Positions 7,139 through 13,304 of a DNA stretch of 13,304 bases are shown here, in pieces. Source of the DNA: DATBFG01 sp036558645 (lineage in GTDB: Bacteria; Acidobacteriota; Terriglobia; Terriglobales; Acidobacteriaceae); contig DATBFG010000112.1 of NCBI GenBank assembly GCA_036558645.1, positions 1-13,304 on the forward strand. Reading direction: 5' to 3'. Below the pieces are notes generated by a model. The model did no database searches. It worked only from the letters and a program-made list of their open reading frames with translations, and was not told where the DNA came from. Position numbers and translations under genes: made by a program. Position 1 is the stretch's first letter; every line of letters begins with the position of its first letter.

Positions 7139-8523
7139 ACAGCCGTCGCTCGGGCTGTTTTCTTGATGATCACCGCGGTAAGGTCATCGGCTTGAGGAGT
7201 ACCGTCCGCGAAGGACAAGACGGACCGATAAAGCTCCTCGATGATCTCCTCGGGACCCAGATGAAGGCTCGTGCGGACAACTTTCTCAAAGCGCTCGGTT
7301 CCGAACTGTTCTCCGGCGGAGTTCTCCCATTCCAGAAAGCCGTCCGTAATCAGAAAAATGAGATCGCCCGTCTGCATGGGCACAATCTGGGACGATGCTG
7401 AGGTCAGTTTTGGCAAAATCCCCAGCGGGACGTCGTGAGCTGGAAAGCTCTTCAGTTCTCCCGTCGCAGCGGAGTACCAAAACAGTGGCCCGTGTCCAGC
7501 CGAGAGTAGTTCCAGTTCGTCATCCTCGGCGTGGCAAATTGCGGCAACGAATGTTGCGAACCGACCAGGAGCAAGGTCTTGTCCGAATGACTGATTGATG
7601 CGCTGAAGGACACCCGCAAGTGAATCTGAGTTGCTGAAGCTGGCTCGAGAATATGCGCGGCAGACAGATGCAAGCAGAGCCGGTCCGATGCCGTGCCCTG
7701 TGACGTCGGCGAGAGTAACCGCAAGACTGCCGTTGTCGAGTTCCTTCCAGTCGAAGTAGTCTCCCCCGGTAGAGTCAGCGGAACGGTTCCATCCGGCAAT
7801 CTCATATCCGTCGAGTTTTGGACGAACCTTGGGCAACAGAGATTGCTGAATGGAACGGGCGATTGATAAATCGTGTTCCATCTGCTTCAGCGCACGTTCC
7901 GTTTCCGCCTCACGAAGTGCCGCCTGGAAATGCGCTCGAATTTCCCGTGCTACTAGCGCCGCGATCAACCCGGTGACAAGAATCATCAACGCAAAAAACG
8001 GAACGGCCGAATGAGCTATTGAATTTGTCGCCAGATCCGATTTGATGTGCCAGCCTTGATAGCTCGCAGCGAGAAGATATCCGATCCCCCCTGCCACTCC
8101 CGCAACGCCAGAGACCACCGGACTCAAGCGCAGTGTTGACAGAACCAGAAAAGGGAAGAAAAGCAAGGCCCACGACGTTACCAGTGGCCGGTAATCCTGG
8201 GGAATTTTGGCACTGGCCAGAAACGCAACGGCCAGCGCCGGCACGGACATTTCGATGATCACATTGATCGTCCAGAACCAGTCTGGAATCGCAATATCGC
8301 CCTTGATGCTTCGTTGCACCGCGAGATACACCAGCAACTCATACCCAACAGCAACGACTCCGCAGTACAAACCGATGTGGTTCATGTGCGAGCCGAACAG
8401 GTAGATCCGGATTGCGCCTATAACGCAAAAAATACAAATGATAAGAATCGAGCCCAGAATGCGGAGCCGTTCGGTTCGCAAGATGGCATTGTGGAAGGCC
8501 GACGAATCGATCTCATGTGTCAT
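7123..8523 (-). CDS. Membrane-anchored SpoIIE/PP2C-type serine/threonine phosphatase (RsbU-like)
   Basis: A 466-residue inner-membrane protein predicted to remove phosphate from Ser/Thr of a partner, classically an anti-anti-sigma factor. Residues about 20-195 contain six hydrophobic segments (near 22-42, 50-68, 86-104, 116-131, 136-154, 172-192). A charged helical linker follows (196-222) and ends in the family's ARSIQQSLLP (222-231). The PP2C/SpoIIE domain has its metal-binding motifs intact: GGDYFD (253-258), DVTGHG (273-278), SAGH (341-344), TDG (393-395) and DDLT (446-449). The ATG at 8523 lies 11 bases after the stop of the upstream membrane-protein gene, so the two are probably co-transcribed. 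No anti-sigma kinase, STAS protein or response regulator lies in the window, so the target is unknown. The membrane part matches no named sensor domain that I know. Confidence 0.88.
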   Translation of the reverse strand: MTHEIDSSAFHNAILRTERLRILGSILIICIFCVIGAIRIYLFGSHMNHIGLYCGVVAVGYELLVYLAVQRSIKGDIAIPDWFWTINVIIEMSVPALAVAFLASAKIPQDYRPLVTSWALLFFPFLVLSTLRLSPVVSGVAGVAGGIGYLLAASYQGWHIKSDLATNSIAHSAVPFFALMILVTGLIAALVAREIRAHFQAALREAETERALKQMEHDLSIARSIQQSLLPKVRPKLDGYEIAGWNRSADSTGGDYFDWKELDNGSLAVTLADVTGHGIGPALLASVCRAYSRASFSNSDSLAGVLQRINQSFGQDLAPGRFATFVAAICHAEDDELELLSAGHGPLFWYSAATGELKSFPAHDVPLGILPKLTSASSQIVPMQTGDLIFLITDGFLEWENSAGEQFGTERFEKVVRTSLHLGPEEIIEELYRSVLSFADGTPQADDLTAVIIKKTARATAVAAAS

Positions 8524-8534
8524 GACACGCAGAC

Positions 8535-9746
8535 CTAAAAAATCACTTTGATGATTCGCATGATCAGTTCTTCGGGCGAAAGGATCGTCAGCATCAGCGG
8601 CACAAGCGGAGCGGCAGTGGCAGCAGCCAAGCGCGAGATGTCGTCCAGCCCAAAGGGCACCGGACGCATCTCCTTCACAACGCTGTAACTATTGCCTAGA
8701 TCGGCAAGCGACTGAATGTCCCCGGTTCCCAGGAGTTCTTCTCCGCCAGGCTCACCCACCCATTTCTGTTCGAAGCGGTTGACATAGCGCTGCGCCAGTA
8801 ATCCGTAGTCCGCTAGCCCCTTGCGCTTCGCCCGCGCCATCTTCGGAGTGAACATCAGCAGGGGAGAGAGGATGACAACCACAAAGAAAGCGACAAAGGC
8901 ACCAATCTGCATCTTGAATGACAGTAGACTCTCGCCCATATTTAGAACACGACTAGCAACAACACCCGACAGCATGGCGCCCTGAGCGAAGAGAATCGGA
9001 CCGAAGGCATACGCACTCTTGCCGATGAAACCAAGTCCAGCGGCGCGATCCGGGTGTGTCGGAACAAGGTGCAACTGCATTCTCGAGACATGCCATAGGA
9101 AGCGGAACCAGATGAAGAGCCTCCAGTACCAGCGCAGAAGAATAAATTGCAGGATGGGAATGCTTACGAACACGTACCAGAACCCGGCCGTCGTCAACTC
9201 CCATCGTCCACCGGCACGGGCGTACCAGGTCTCCGTCGGAATCGCGACACGAGTATGCCAAACCCACAAGCCCACGGAATAGACCAGCAATATCAACCCC
9301 AGCTCAACTCCGACAGAGTTGCGCAGTCTCACGGCAGAGTCGACTGCACTGCGAAATCGCGGCAGGTCCTCCGCCACCACTATTTCTCGTTCGACGAAGC
9401 GCCGCACCGCTGGCTTTACCCGCGAATGAACAATCAGTTCGGCGGCTATAAGAACCGGAAGGGCGACCAGAAATCTGACGTGCACTTCAACGTCATGAAA
9501 AAAGGAACTTCGCGCGAAGGTCCCTGAAAAGAACATCGCTAACAGTAGAAGTGGCAGCCACGCAATCAGCGTAATGACAATCAGCCTGCGATGGAGAAGT
9601 TCTAAGGCATCTCCGGCCAGATGAGACTTCCTGAAAAGCTGATAGATCGGACCGCCAAGGACTAAAGAGAAGTCAGGTTCCTGAAGGAAATTTGCTCCCA
9701 ACCCTGTTGATGCTTTTCCCGTAGATGTCTCGTCCTTCGTGATCAC
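8535..9746 (-). CDS. Multi-pass membrane protein of unknown function, first gene of a pair with the PP2C phosphatase
   Basis: I do not recognise this 403-residue protein. It starts at a GTG (9746) with AAGAGGT upstream. Hydrophobic segments lie near 55-76, 91-106, 144-163, 187-207, 247-267 and 280-299, with a shorter one near 375-390. A basic loop (KMARAKRKG, 302-309) precedes a soluble stretch of about 60 residues (YVNRFEQKWVGEPGGEELLG) before the last hydrophobic segment. Aromatic- and Arg-rich sequence (RWYWRLFIWFRFLW, 205-218) and HLVPTHPDRAAGLGF (226-240) stand out as possibly conserved. No catalytic motif of a known transporter or enzyme is visible. Tight coupling to the PP2C phosphatase suggests that it is a sensor, partner or substrate-side component of that phosphatase, which is inference from position only. 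Confidence 0.8.
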   Translation of the reverse strand: MITKDETSTGKASTGLGANFLQEPDFSLVLGGPIYQLFRKSHLAGDALELLHRRLIVITLIAWLPLLLLAMFFSGTFARSSFFHDVEVHVRFLVALPVLIAAELIVHSRVKPAVRRFVEREIVVAEDLPRFRSAVDSAVRLRNSVGVELGLILLVYSVGLWVWHTRVAIPTETWYARAGGRWELTTAGFWYVFVSIPILQFILLRWYWRLFIWFRFLWHVSRMQLHLVPTHPDRAAGLGFIGKSAYAFGPILFAQGAMLSGVVASRVLNMGESLLSFKMQIGAFVAFFVVVILSPLLMFTPKMARAKRKGLADYGLLAQRYVNRFEQKWVGEPGGEELLGTGDIQSLADLGNSYSVVKEMRPVPFGLDDISRLAAATAAPLVPLMLTILSPEELIMRIIKVIF

Positions 9747-10163
9747 TGCACACGACCTCTTTCACGCTACTCGCACGCGTCTGAATATCCGCGCCCTAAG
9801 ACTCATCTATTGACACTCGCTACGGAAGTTTCACGGAACTGTCAGAACTAACAGTCTAGTCAGAGCAGACGTTGGAGCGATCTCATCCTTGGCCCGATCA
9901 GGCCGCGGTGGCTGCAGCTTTGAACGTTGTCCATCCCGTAGTTGCGGATCGACAGGGATTGTCACCGAAATGGACAAAGAACGGTAACTCCGGGTTTTGA
10001 CATCGATCTTGTCTCGGAGTCATCAATCCGTGCGCTGTAAGTCAAATAAAACAAAGAGAGGGCACCCCCGGCAAAGCTGACCTTGGTAACTCCGGAATGG
10101 TGAGTGAACTGCAATTAGGAGAGCGTACGTATTTTGAAGGGGCATTGTTCTTAAGGGGAGATT
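9747..10163. other. Divergent intergenic region and pilin leader, no gene
   Basis: This 417-base stretch lies between the leftward membrane-protein gene and the rightward pilin gene. It holds a short inverted repeat ACTGT/ACAGT near 9839-9856, a perfect 11-base direct repeat GGTAACTCCGG (9983-9993 and 10085-10095), a hairpin built on the first copy (9987-10020), and a duplicated AAGGGG (10137-10142 and 10153-10158), the second of which is the pilin SD. I could not fit a convincing sigma-70 or sigma-54 promoter or a known riboswitch consensus. Confidence 0.6.
9983..10095 (+). repeat. 11-base direct repeat in the pilin leader, first copy within a hairpin
   Basis: GGTAACTCCGG occurs at 9983-9993 and again at 10085-10095, 102 bases apart. 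The first copy starts a stem in which ACTCCG pairs with CGGAGT (10015-10020), and GACA (9999-10002) pairs with TGTC (10010-10013) inside. The second copy is followed by GGAG, which offers only a weak stem. It may be a pair of regulator sites or part of a structured leader. Confidence 0.4.
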
Positions 10164-10706
10164 ATGCGAAAACAGAAGGGTTTTTCATTAATTGAGTTGC
10201 TGATTGTGGTGGCGATCATCCTGATCATCGCTGCGATCGCAATTCCGAACTTGCTGCGTGCACGTATTGCGGCGAACGAATCGTCCGCTGTCAGCTCAGT
10301 TCGCACCATTAACACGGCGCAGGTTACATACCAGTCCGCTTATCCGACCTTCGGATACGCGAACGCCATGAGCCAACTTGGTCCTGGCGGACCGGGATCT
10401 GTTTGCCCGGCCGGTGGTCCAACTCAGACCAACTCTTGCTTGATCGATAGCGTTCTGGCCAACGCCACCTCTGGCGCGCGTGCAAAGAGCGGCTATTACT
10501 TCGCCCTGGCTGCAGCAGCCGGTGCAGGTACGACTCTGATCACAAATTACACGGTTGGCACGGCGCCTGCCGGCTTCAACAACACGGGTGTACGCGACTT
10601 CTGCTCGAACGAAGACGCGGTGGTGATGTTTGCTCCTGGCGCTTCTGGTGCGACCCCGGTTGGTATCGGTGGTTGCGTCCAGCCCGCTTACCTGCCACTG
10701 CAGTAA
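10164..10706 (+). CDS. Type IV pilin / pseudopilin major-subunit-like protein
   Basis: A 180-residue prepilin. The ATG follows AAGGGGAG closely. A short basic leader MRKQKG is followed by the prepilin peptidase site G6|F7. The conserved Glu at mature position 5 (Glu11) and an unbroken hydrophobic helix to about residue 28 follow, then IPNLLRARIAANESSAVSSV, the usual start of acidobacterial and deltaproteobacterial pilins. The globular part is rich in Gly, Ala, Ser and Thr and has four cysteines (81, 92, 147, 171); 147/171 could form the C-terminal disulfide loop. It should be processed by a PilD-type peptidase and assembled at the inner membrane. No assembly ATPase, peptidase or secretin gene is nearby, so it is either an orphan pilin served from elsewhere or a pseudopilin. 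A strong hairpin follows, so transcription is probably monocistronic. Confidence 0.9.
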   Translation: MRKQKGFSLIELLIVVAIILIIAAIAIPNLLRARIAANESSAVSSVRTINTAQVTYQSAYPTFGYANAMSQLGPGGPGSVCPAGGPTQTNSCLIDSVLANATSGARAKSGYYFALAAAAGAGTTLITNYTVGTAPAGFNNTGVRDFCSNEDAVVMFAPGASGATPVGIGGCVQPAYLPLQ

Positions 10707-10728
10707 GGTCGGCTTCGCAATGGCTATT

Positions 10729-10779
10729 CTTCTCTCCGGGTCGCTACCCTCGCATCTCGTAGTGACCCGGAATGAGAAG
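10729..10779 (+). terminator. Very strong hairpin downstream of the pilin gene
   Basis: CCGGGTCGCTAC (10736-10747) pairs with GTAGTGACCCGG (10759-10770) over 12 positions with one G-T wobble and an 11-base loop. An outer stem CTTCTC/GAGAAG (10729-10734, 10774-10779) extends it. It begins 22 bases after the pilin stop. No T-run follows, so it may be a terminator or an mRNA-stabilising 3' end, both usual for abundant pilin messages. Confidence 0.6.
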
Positions 10780-10940
10780 GTCAAGCACTATGGCCATTAA
10801 AGAGGTACACCCGACCCCCACCCTGTCTTCATCTTTCGAAGTCCCCAGAATTTCTAGTCAATGAGCGCTATCGTCTGTTCTCAACAGTTAATGGCTCTGT
10901 GCGATACTCGCGACAGTTGCTCTCACTCAAGGACAAGCCC

Positions 10941-11333
10941 GTGACAGACTGGTTCGCACGCCCCGTCCTTCACGTCACCGATGTGGAGGCTTCGCTCCGC
11001 TTTTACATTGACCGGCTCGGCTTCACATGTCCCTGGCGCTACGACGACGAGGACGGCAGAGCCTATGTGGCACAGGTGGATCGACAAGGCTGCGCTCTTA
11101 TCCTGGCCAAAACGTGGCCGGAGAAGATTGGCAAGGGGCTGATTTTCATTTCTCTGAACGTCGAGCCAGCTACGCGGGAGGCCGCGACCGCTGCGGTAGA
11201 CGCGGTGCGTGCGGAACTCGAGCTCAACGGTGTTCCAGTGAAGGAAGGCTCTTGGGGTTACCGGCTCCTAGTGATCGATGATCCAGACGGTAATCAGCTC
11301 TTTTTCAACTATCCAGCCGACACGGCGGCCTGA
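10941..11333 (+). CDS. Glyoxalase/bleomycin-resistance (VOC) superfamily protein
   Basis: A 130-residue cytoplasmic protein of the vicinal-oxygen-chelate fold. The start is a GTG at 10941 with AAGGA 7 bases upstream. An in-frame GTG at 10899 would add 14 residues and has no SD. The first half has ARPVLHVTDVEASLRFY then LGF (6-28), the usual strand-helix-strand opening with a possible metal His11. The second half has AAVDAVRAELELNG (84-97) and ends with VIDDPDGNQLFFNY (111-124). The terminal metal-binding Glu seen in many relatives (GNxxE) is replaced, since the motif is GNQLFF here, so metal-dependent catalysis is doubtful. Length fits single-domain bleomycin-binding or fosfomycin/glyoxalase-like members. 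The substrate cannot be told. The preceding pilin is separated by a strong hairpin, so it is probably transcribed independently. Confidence 0.82.
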   Translation: MTDWFARPVLHVTDVEASLRFYIDRLGFTCPWRYDDEDGRAYVAQVDRQGCALILAKTWPEKIGKGLIFISLNVEPATREAATAAVDAVRAELELNGVPVKEGSWGYRLLVIDDPDGNQLFFNYPADTAA

Positions 11334-11334
11334 C

Positions 11335-11628
11335 GCAATATTGCCATAGCTCTCATTGTTGCCTCCGGCACGCCAAATCACTGCGAGCCAAGTGGATCGT
11401 TGTCGAGGAAAGTCTGCAAATCTCCCTCATTTCAAATTCTTCTTACCGCACAACCAACTCATTGCTCCGGATTCGTGACGAATAGCTCGACTGTCCTGGG
11501 ATTCCCGAAAAATTCGAGCAGCATGATGGTTTTTTCGGAAAAATTGCGCACTGCATGGTAGACGCGCCAGGAACCGAGGCTGCAGAACAGACGGCGCGCA
11601 CTGGGCCGACTAAGCCCAAGGAGTGGTT
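11335..11628. promoter_or_regulatory. Leader of the second GloVer gene with inverted repeats
   Basis: Just after the VOC stop lies the perfect palindrome GCAATATTGC (11335-11344). Further on are the small hairpin ATTCG-tga-CGAAT (11471-11483) and an 8-base perfect inverted repeat CCGAAAAA (11505-11512) / TTTTTCGG (11531-11538). A second GAAAAATT follows at 11538-11545, echoing the one in the left arm. The gene's SD is AAGGAG at 11618-11623. The A/T-arm inverted repeat may be an operator or, for transcripts entering from the left, a terminator-like stem. No firm promoter was identified. Confidence 0.4.
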
Positions 11629-13281
11629 ATGCACAAAATTGACTGTGGTCACTTGAAGGTTCTCGCCCTGGTTGTCGTTGCGCTCGTAGCTTGCGGATCG
11701 GCTCTTCACGCCCAAACCTACACCACGCTTTACAGCTTTGGAACCAATTCCGGGGACCCTAAGAACCCGCAGCCGAACGGCCTGATGTCGCAGGGCCGCG
11801 ACGGCAACCTGTACAGCACATCGCCCGCTGGTGGTTCCTCCAACCTCGGGGCTGCATTCACCTTCACGCCTGCCGGTGCGTTGACTAAATTGCTTGATCT
11901 CACCGCCTCGTTTGGCGGTCTGGATCTGGGCTTCGATGGCAACTTTTACGGCACTACGTCGATTGGCGGAACGTCGAATGTGGGCACTCTGTTCAAGATG
12001 ACGCCGACTGGCCAGTTGACAACCATGTGGAACTTTAAAATCACTGACGGGGAGAATCCGACTTATCCGCCATTTCAGGGCCAGGACAACAACTTCTACG
12101 GGAGCGCTCCGGGCGGATCACTTGGCTTCGGTGTCGTCTACAAGATGACGCCCGCTGGAGCATTGACTGCACTTGGAAACTTCGATGGTACGAACGGAAA
12201 CGGCCCCAACCTCCCCACACAAGGAACCGATGGAAACTTTTACGGCACCGCCCGATTTGGAGCAACACACGGCTTCGGCTGTCAGATCGGATGCGGCACG
12301 ATGTATAAGCTGACATCGAACGGGACAATTACTCGGTTGTACAGTTTTGGAGGCTGGCCCAACGACGGCGCCGATCCCCACGGCGTGTTGGTTCAGGGCA
12401 GCGACGGCAACTTCTACGGCACGACCTTCTCCGGAGGCGCCAACAACTTTGGCTCCGTATTCAAGATTACACGCACCGGACAAACGACCATCCTGTACAG
12501 CTTCTGTTCGCAACCAGGATGTGTGGACGGAAAAACTCCCTGGGTCGGGTTGGTCCTCGGAACTGACGGCAACTTCTACGGCACCGCGCAAGGCGGAGCG
12601 CATAATGCAGGTGCGATCTTCAAAATCACTCCCGCTGGCGTGTACACGGTCTTATATAGCTTCTGCAACGTCAATGCATGCGCCGATGGATTCTTCCCTC
12701 AAACCCCTCTCATGCAGCACACCAACGGAAAATTCTACGGTGTGACTGAATCGGGCGGCGCGAACGGATTGAACGGCGGCGTCTTCTACAGTTTAGACAT
12801 AGGACTGAAGCCGTTTGTGAACTTGCTGAACTGGACCGGTAAGGTGGGAAAGACGGTCGAAATTCTTGGTCAAGGCTTCAACGTTGCGACCAAGGTCTCC
12901 TTCAACGGTGTTTCAGCTGCGTTCACTATTTCTTCGGATACTTACCTGACCGCCACGGTTCCTGCGGGCGCAACCTCCGGATTCGTCACCGTGACCCTGC
13001 CTGGCAGCACGCTGAAAAGCAATCGCAAATTTTTGGTGGCGCCTTTCATCCTGAGTTTCACACCCACGAGTGGGCCCGTCGGAACCCCAGTGACCATCAC
13101 GGGAACGAGTTTCACCGGCGCGACTAAGGTGACATTCGGCGGGGTCAAGGCGACCGCCTTCTCCGTGGATAACGATTCCCAAATCACGGCAACGGTTCCC
13201 ACAGGGGCGAAGACCGGCAAGATTCAGGTCACGACTCCGGGAGGCACGGCGACCAGCACGCAAGTGTTCACCGTGACATAG
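11629..13281 (+). CDS. Secreted GloVer tandem-repeat protein (seven repeats) with two C-terminal IPT/TIG domains
   Basis: A 550-residue exported protein. The ATG at 11629 has AAGGAG 5 bases upstream; a GTG at 11623 lies inside that SD and is rejected. The N-terminal hydrophobic stretch (10-28) can be read two ways. One is signal peptidase I cleavage after LHA (26-28). The other is a lipobox LVAC (19-22), which would make a lipoprotein. Residues about 30-392 hold seven GloVer units centred on GN-[LF]-Y-G motifs at 59, 104, 154, 202, 260, 314 and 367 (period 45-58). Unit 1 is degenerate (GNLYSTS), as is unit 3 (NNFYGSA). Residues about 395-468 and 472-549 are two IPT/TIG Ig-like domains, with GKVGKTVEILGQGF and SGPVGTPVTITGTSF openings and TVPAGA/TVPTGA ends. 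Cys pairs C218/C222, C293/C298 and C346/C351 sit within single repeats, suggesting local disulfides. Likely role is surface binding or adhesion, by analogy to TIG proteins. Confidence 0.88.
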   Translation: MHKIDCGHLKVLALVVVALVACGSALHAQTYTTLYSFGTNSGDPKNPQPNGLMSQGRDGNLYSTSPAGGSSNLGAAFTFTPAGALTKLLDLTASFGGLDLGFDGNFYGTTSIGGTSNVGTLFKMTPTGQLTTMWNFKITDGENPTYPPFQGQDNNFYGSAPGGSLGFGVVYKMTPAGALTALGNFDGTNGNGPNLPTQGTDGNFYGTARFGATHGFGCQIGCGTMYKLTSNGTITRLYSFGGWPNDGADPHGVLVQGSDGNFYGTTFSGGANNFGSVFKITRTGQTTILYSFCSQPGCVDGKTPWVGLVLGTDGNFYGTAQGGAHNAGAIFKITPAGVYTVLYSFCNVNACADGFFPQTPLMQHTNGKFYGVTESGGANGLNGGVFYSLDIGLKPFVNLLNWTGKVGKTVEILGQGFNVATKVSFNGVSAAFTISSDTYLTATVPAGATSGFVTVTLPGSTLKSNRKFLVAPFILSFTPTSGPVGTPVTITGTSFTGATKVTFGGVKATAFSVDNDSQITATVPTGAKTGKIQVTTPGGTATSTQVFTVT

Positions 13282-13304
13282 TCGCTCGGGTTATTTACAT
13301 TGGC

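Noticed and set aside
9997..10027. TTGACA at 9997-10002 as a sigma-70 promoter for the pilin gene
   Set aside because: The -35 is perfect, but no reasonable -10 is present at 16-18 bases; the nearest partial match (ATCAAT) needs a 19-base spacer. The hexamer also overlaps the hairpin stem.
10056..10080. Sigma-54 (-24/-12) promoter upstream of the pilin, expected from other pilin genes
   Set aside because: The GGGCACCCCCGGC stretch has GG and GC 8 bases apart, not the required 10.
10040..10130. GEMM-I (c-di-GMP) riboswitch in the pilin leader
   Set aside because: GGCAAAGC resembles one conserved piece, but the GCACAGGGCAAACC segment and the GAAA-capped stem are missing.

Overview
This window reads like a chromosomal segment of a soil-type Acidobacteriota (Terriglobia/Koribacter-like). 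That is an inference. It rests on two secreted 'GloVer' tandem-repeat proteins, an HAF-repeat protein, a TIG-domain fusion, a YncE-type propeller fused to a phosphatase-like domain and an acidobacterial-looking type IV pilin, in moderately GC-rich DNA with short Shine-Dalgarno (SD) sites. No rRNA, tRNA, CRISPR array, transposase, integrase or phage gene was recognised.

Layout. (1) 1-198, minus: the 5' part of a small secreted-protein gene that runs off the left edge. Its reading frame is broken at a six-base homopolymer. (2) 199-893: a long gene-free divergent region with short tandem repeats, a nested set of inverted repeats and a hairpin just before the next gene. (3) 894-2321, plus: secreted HAF-repeat protein, ending in a strong hairpin. 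(4) 2483-3187, minus: Tat-exported beta-carbonic anhydrase. (5) 3459-4646, plus: secreted GloVer protein made of exactly seven repeats. (6) 4739-7084, plus: secreted YncE-like propeller fused to a phosphoesterase-type alkaline phosphatase domain. (7) 7123-9746, minus: a two-gene unit of an unrecognised multi-pass membrane protein followed by a membrane-anchored SpoIIE/PP2C phosphatase. (8) 9747-10163: the gene-free leader of (9) 10164-10706, plus: type IV pilin/pseudopilin, followed by a very strong hairpin. (10) 10941-11333, plus: glyoxalase/bleomycin-resistance (VOC) protein. (11) 11629-13281, plus: a second seven-repeat GloVer protein carrying two C-terminal TIG domains.

How the genes relate. 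Most products are exported. Four (HAF, two GloVer, YncE fusion) are probable beta-propellers, so this looks like a cell-surface/secretome neighbourhood and not a pathway operon. The only tight operon is the membrane protein plus PP2C phosphatase pair, a plausible signalling module of unknown input. The pilin stands without pilus-assembly genes. Four starts were set from SD sites at 3187, 4739, 10941 and 11629, shorter than the longest possible frames.
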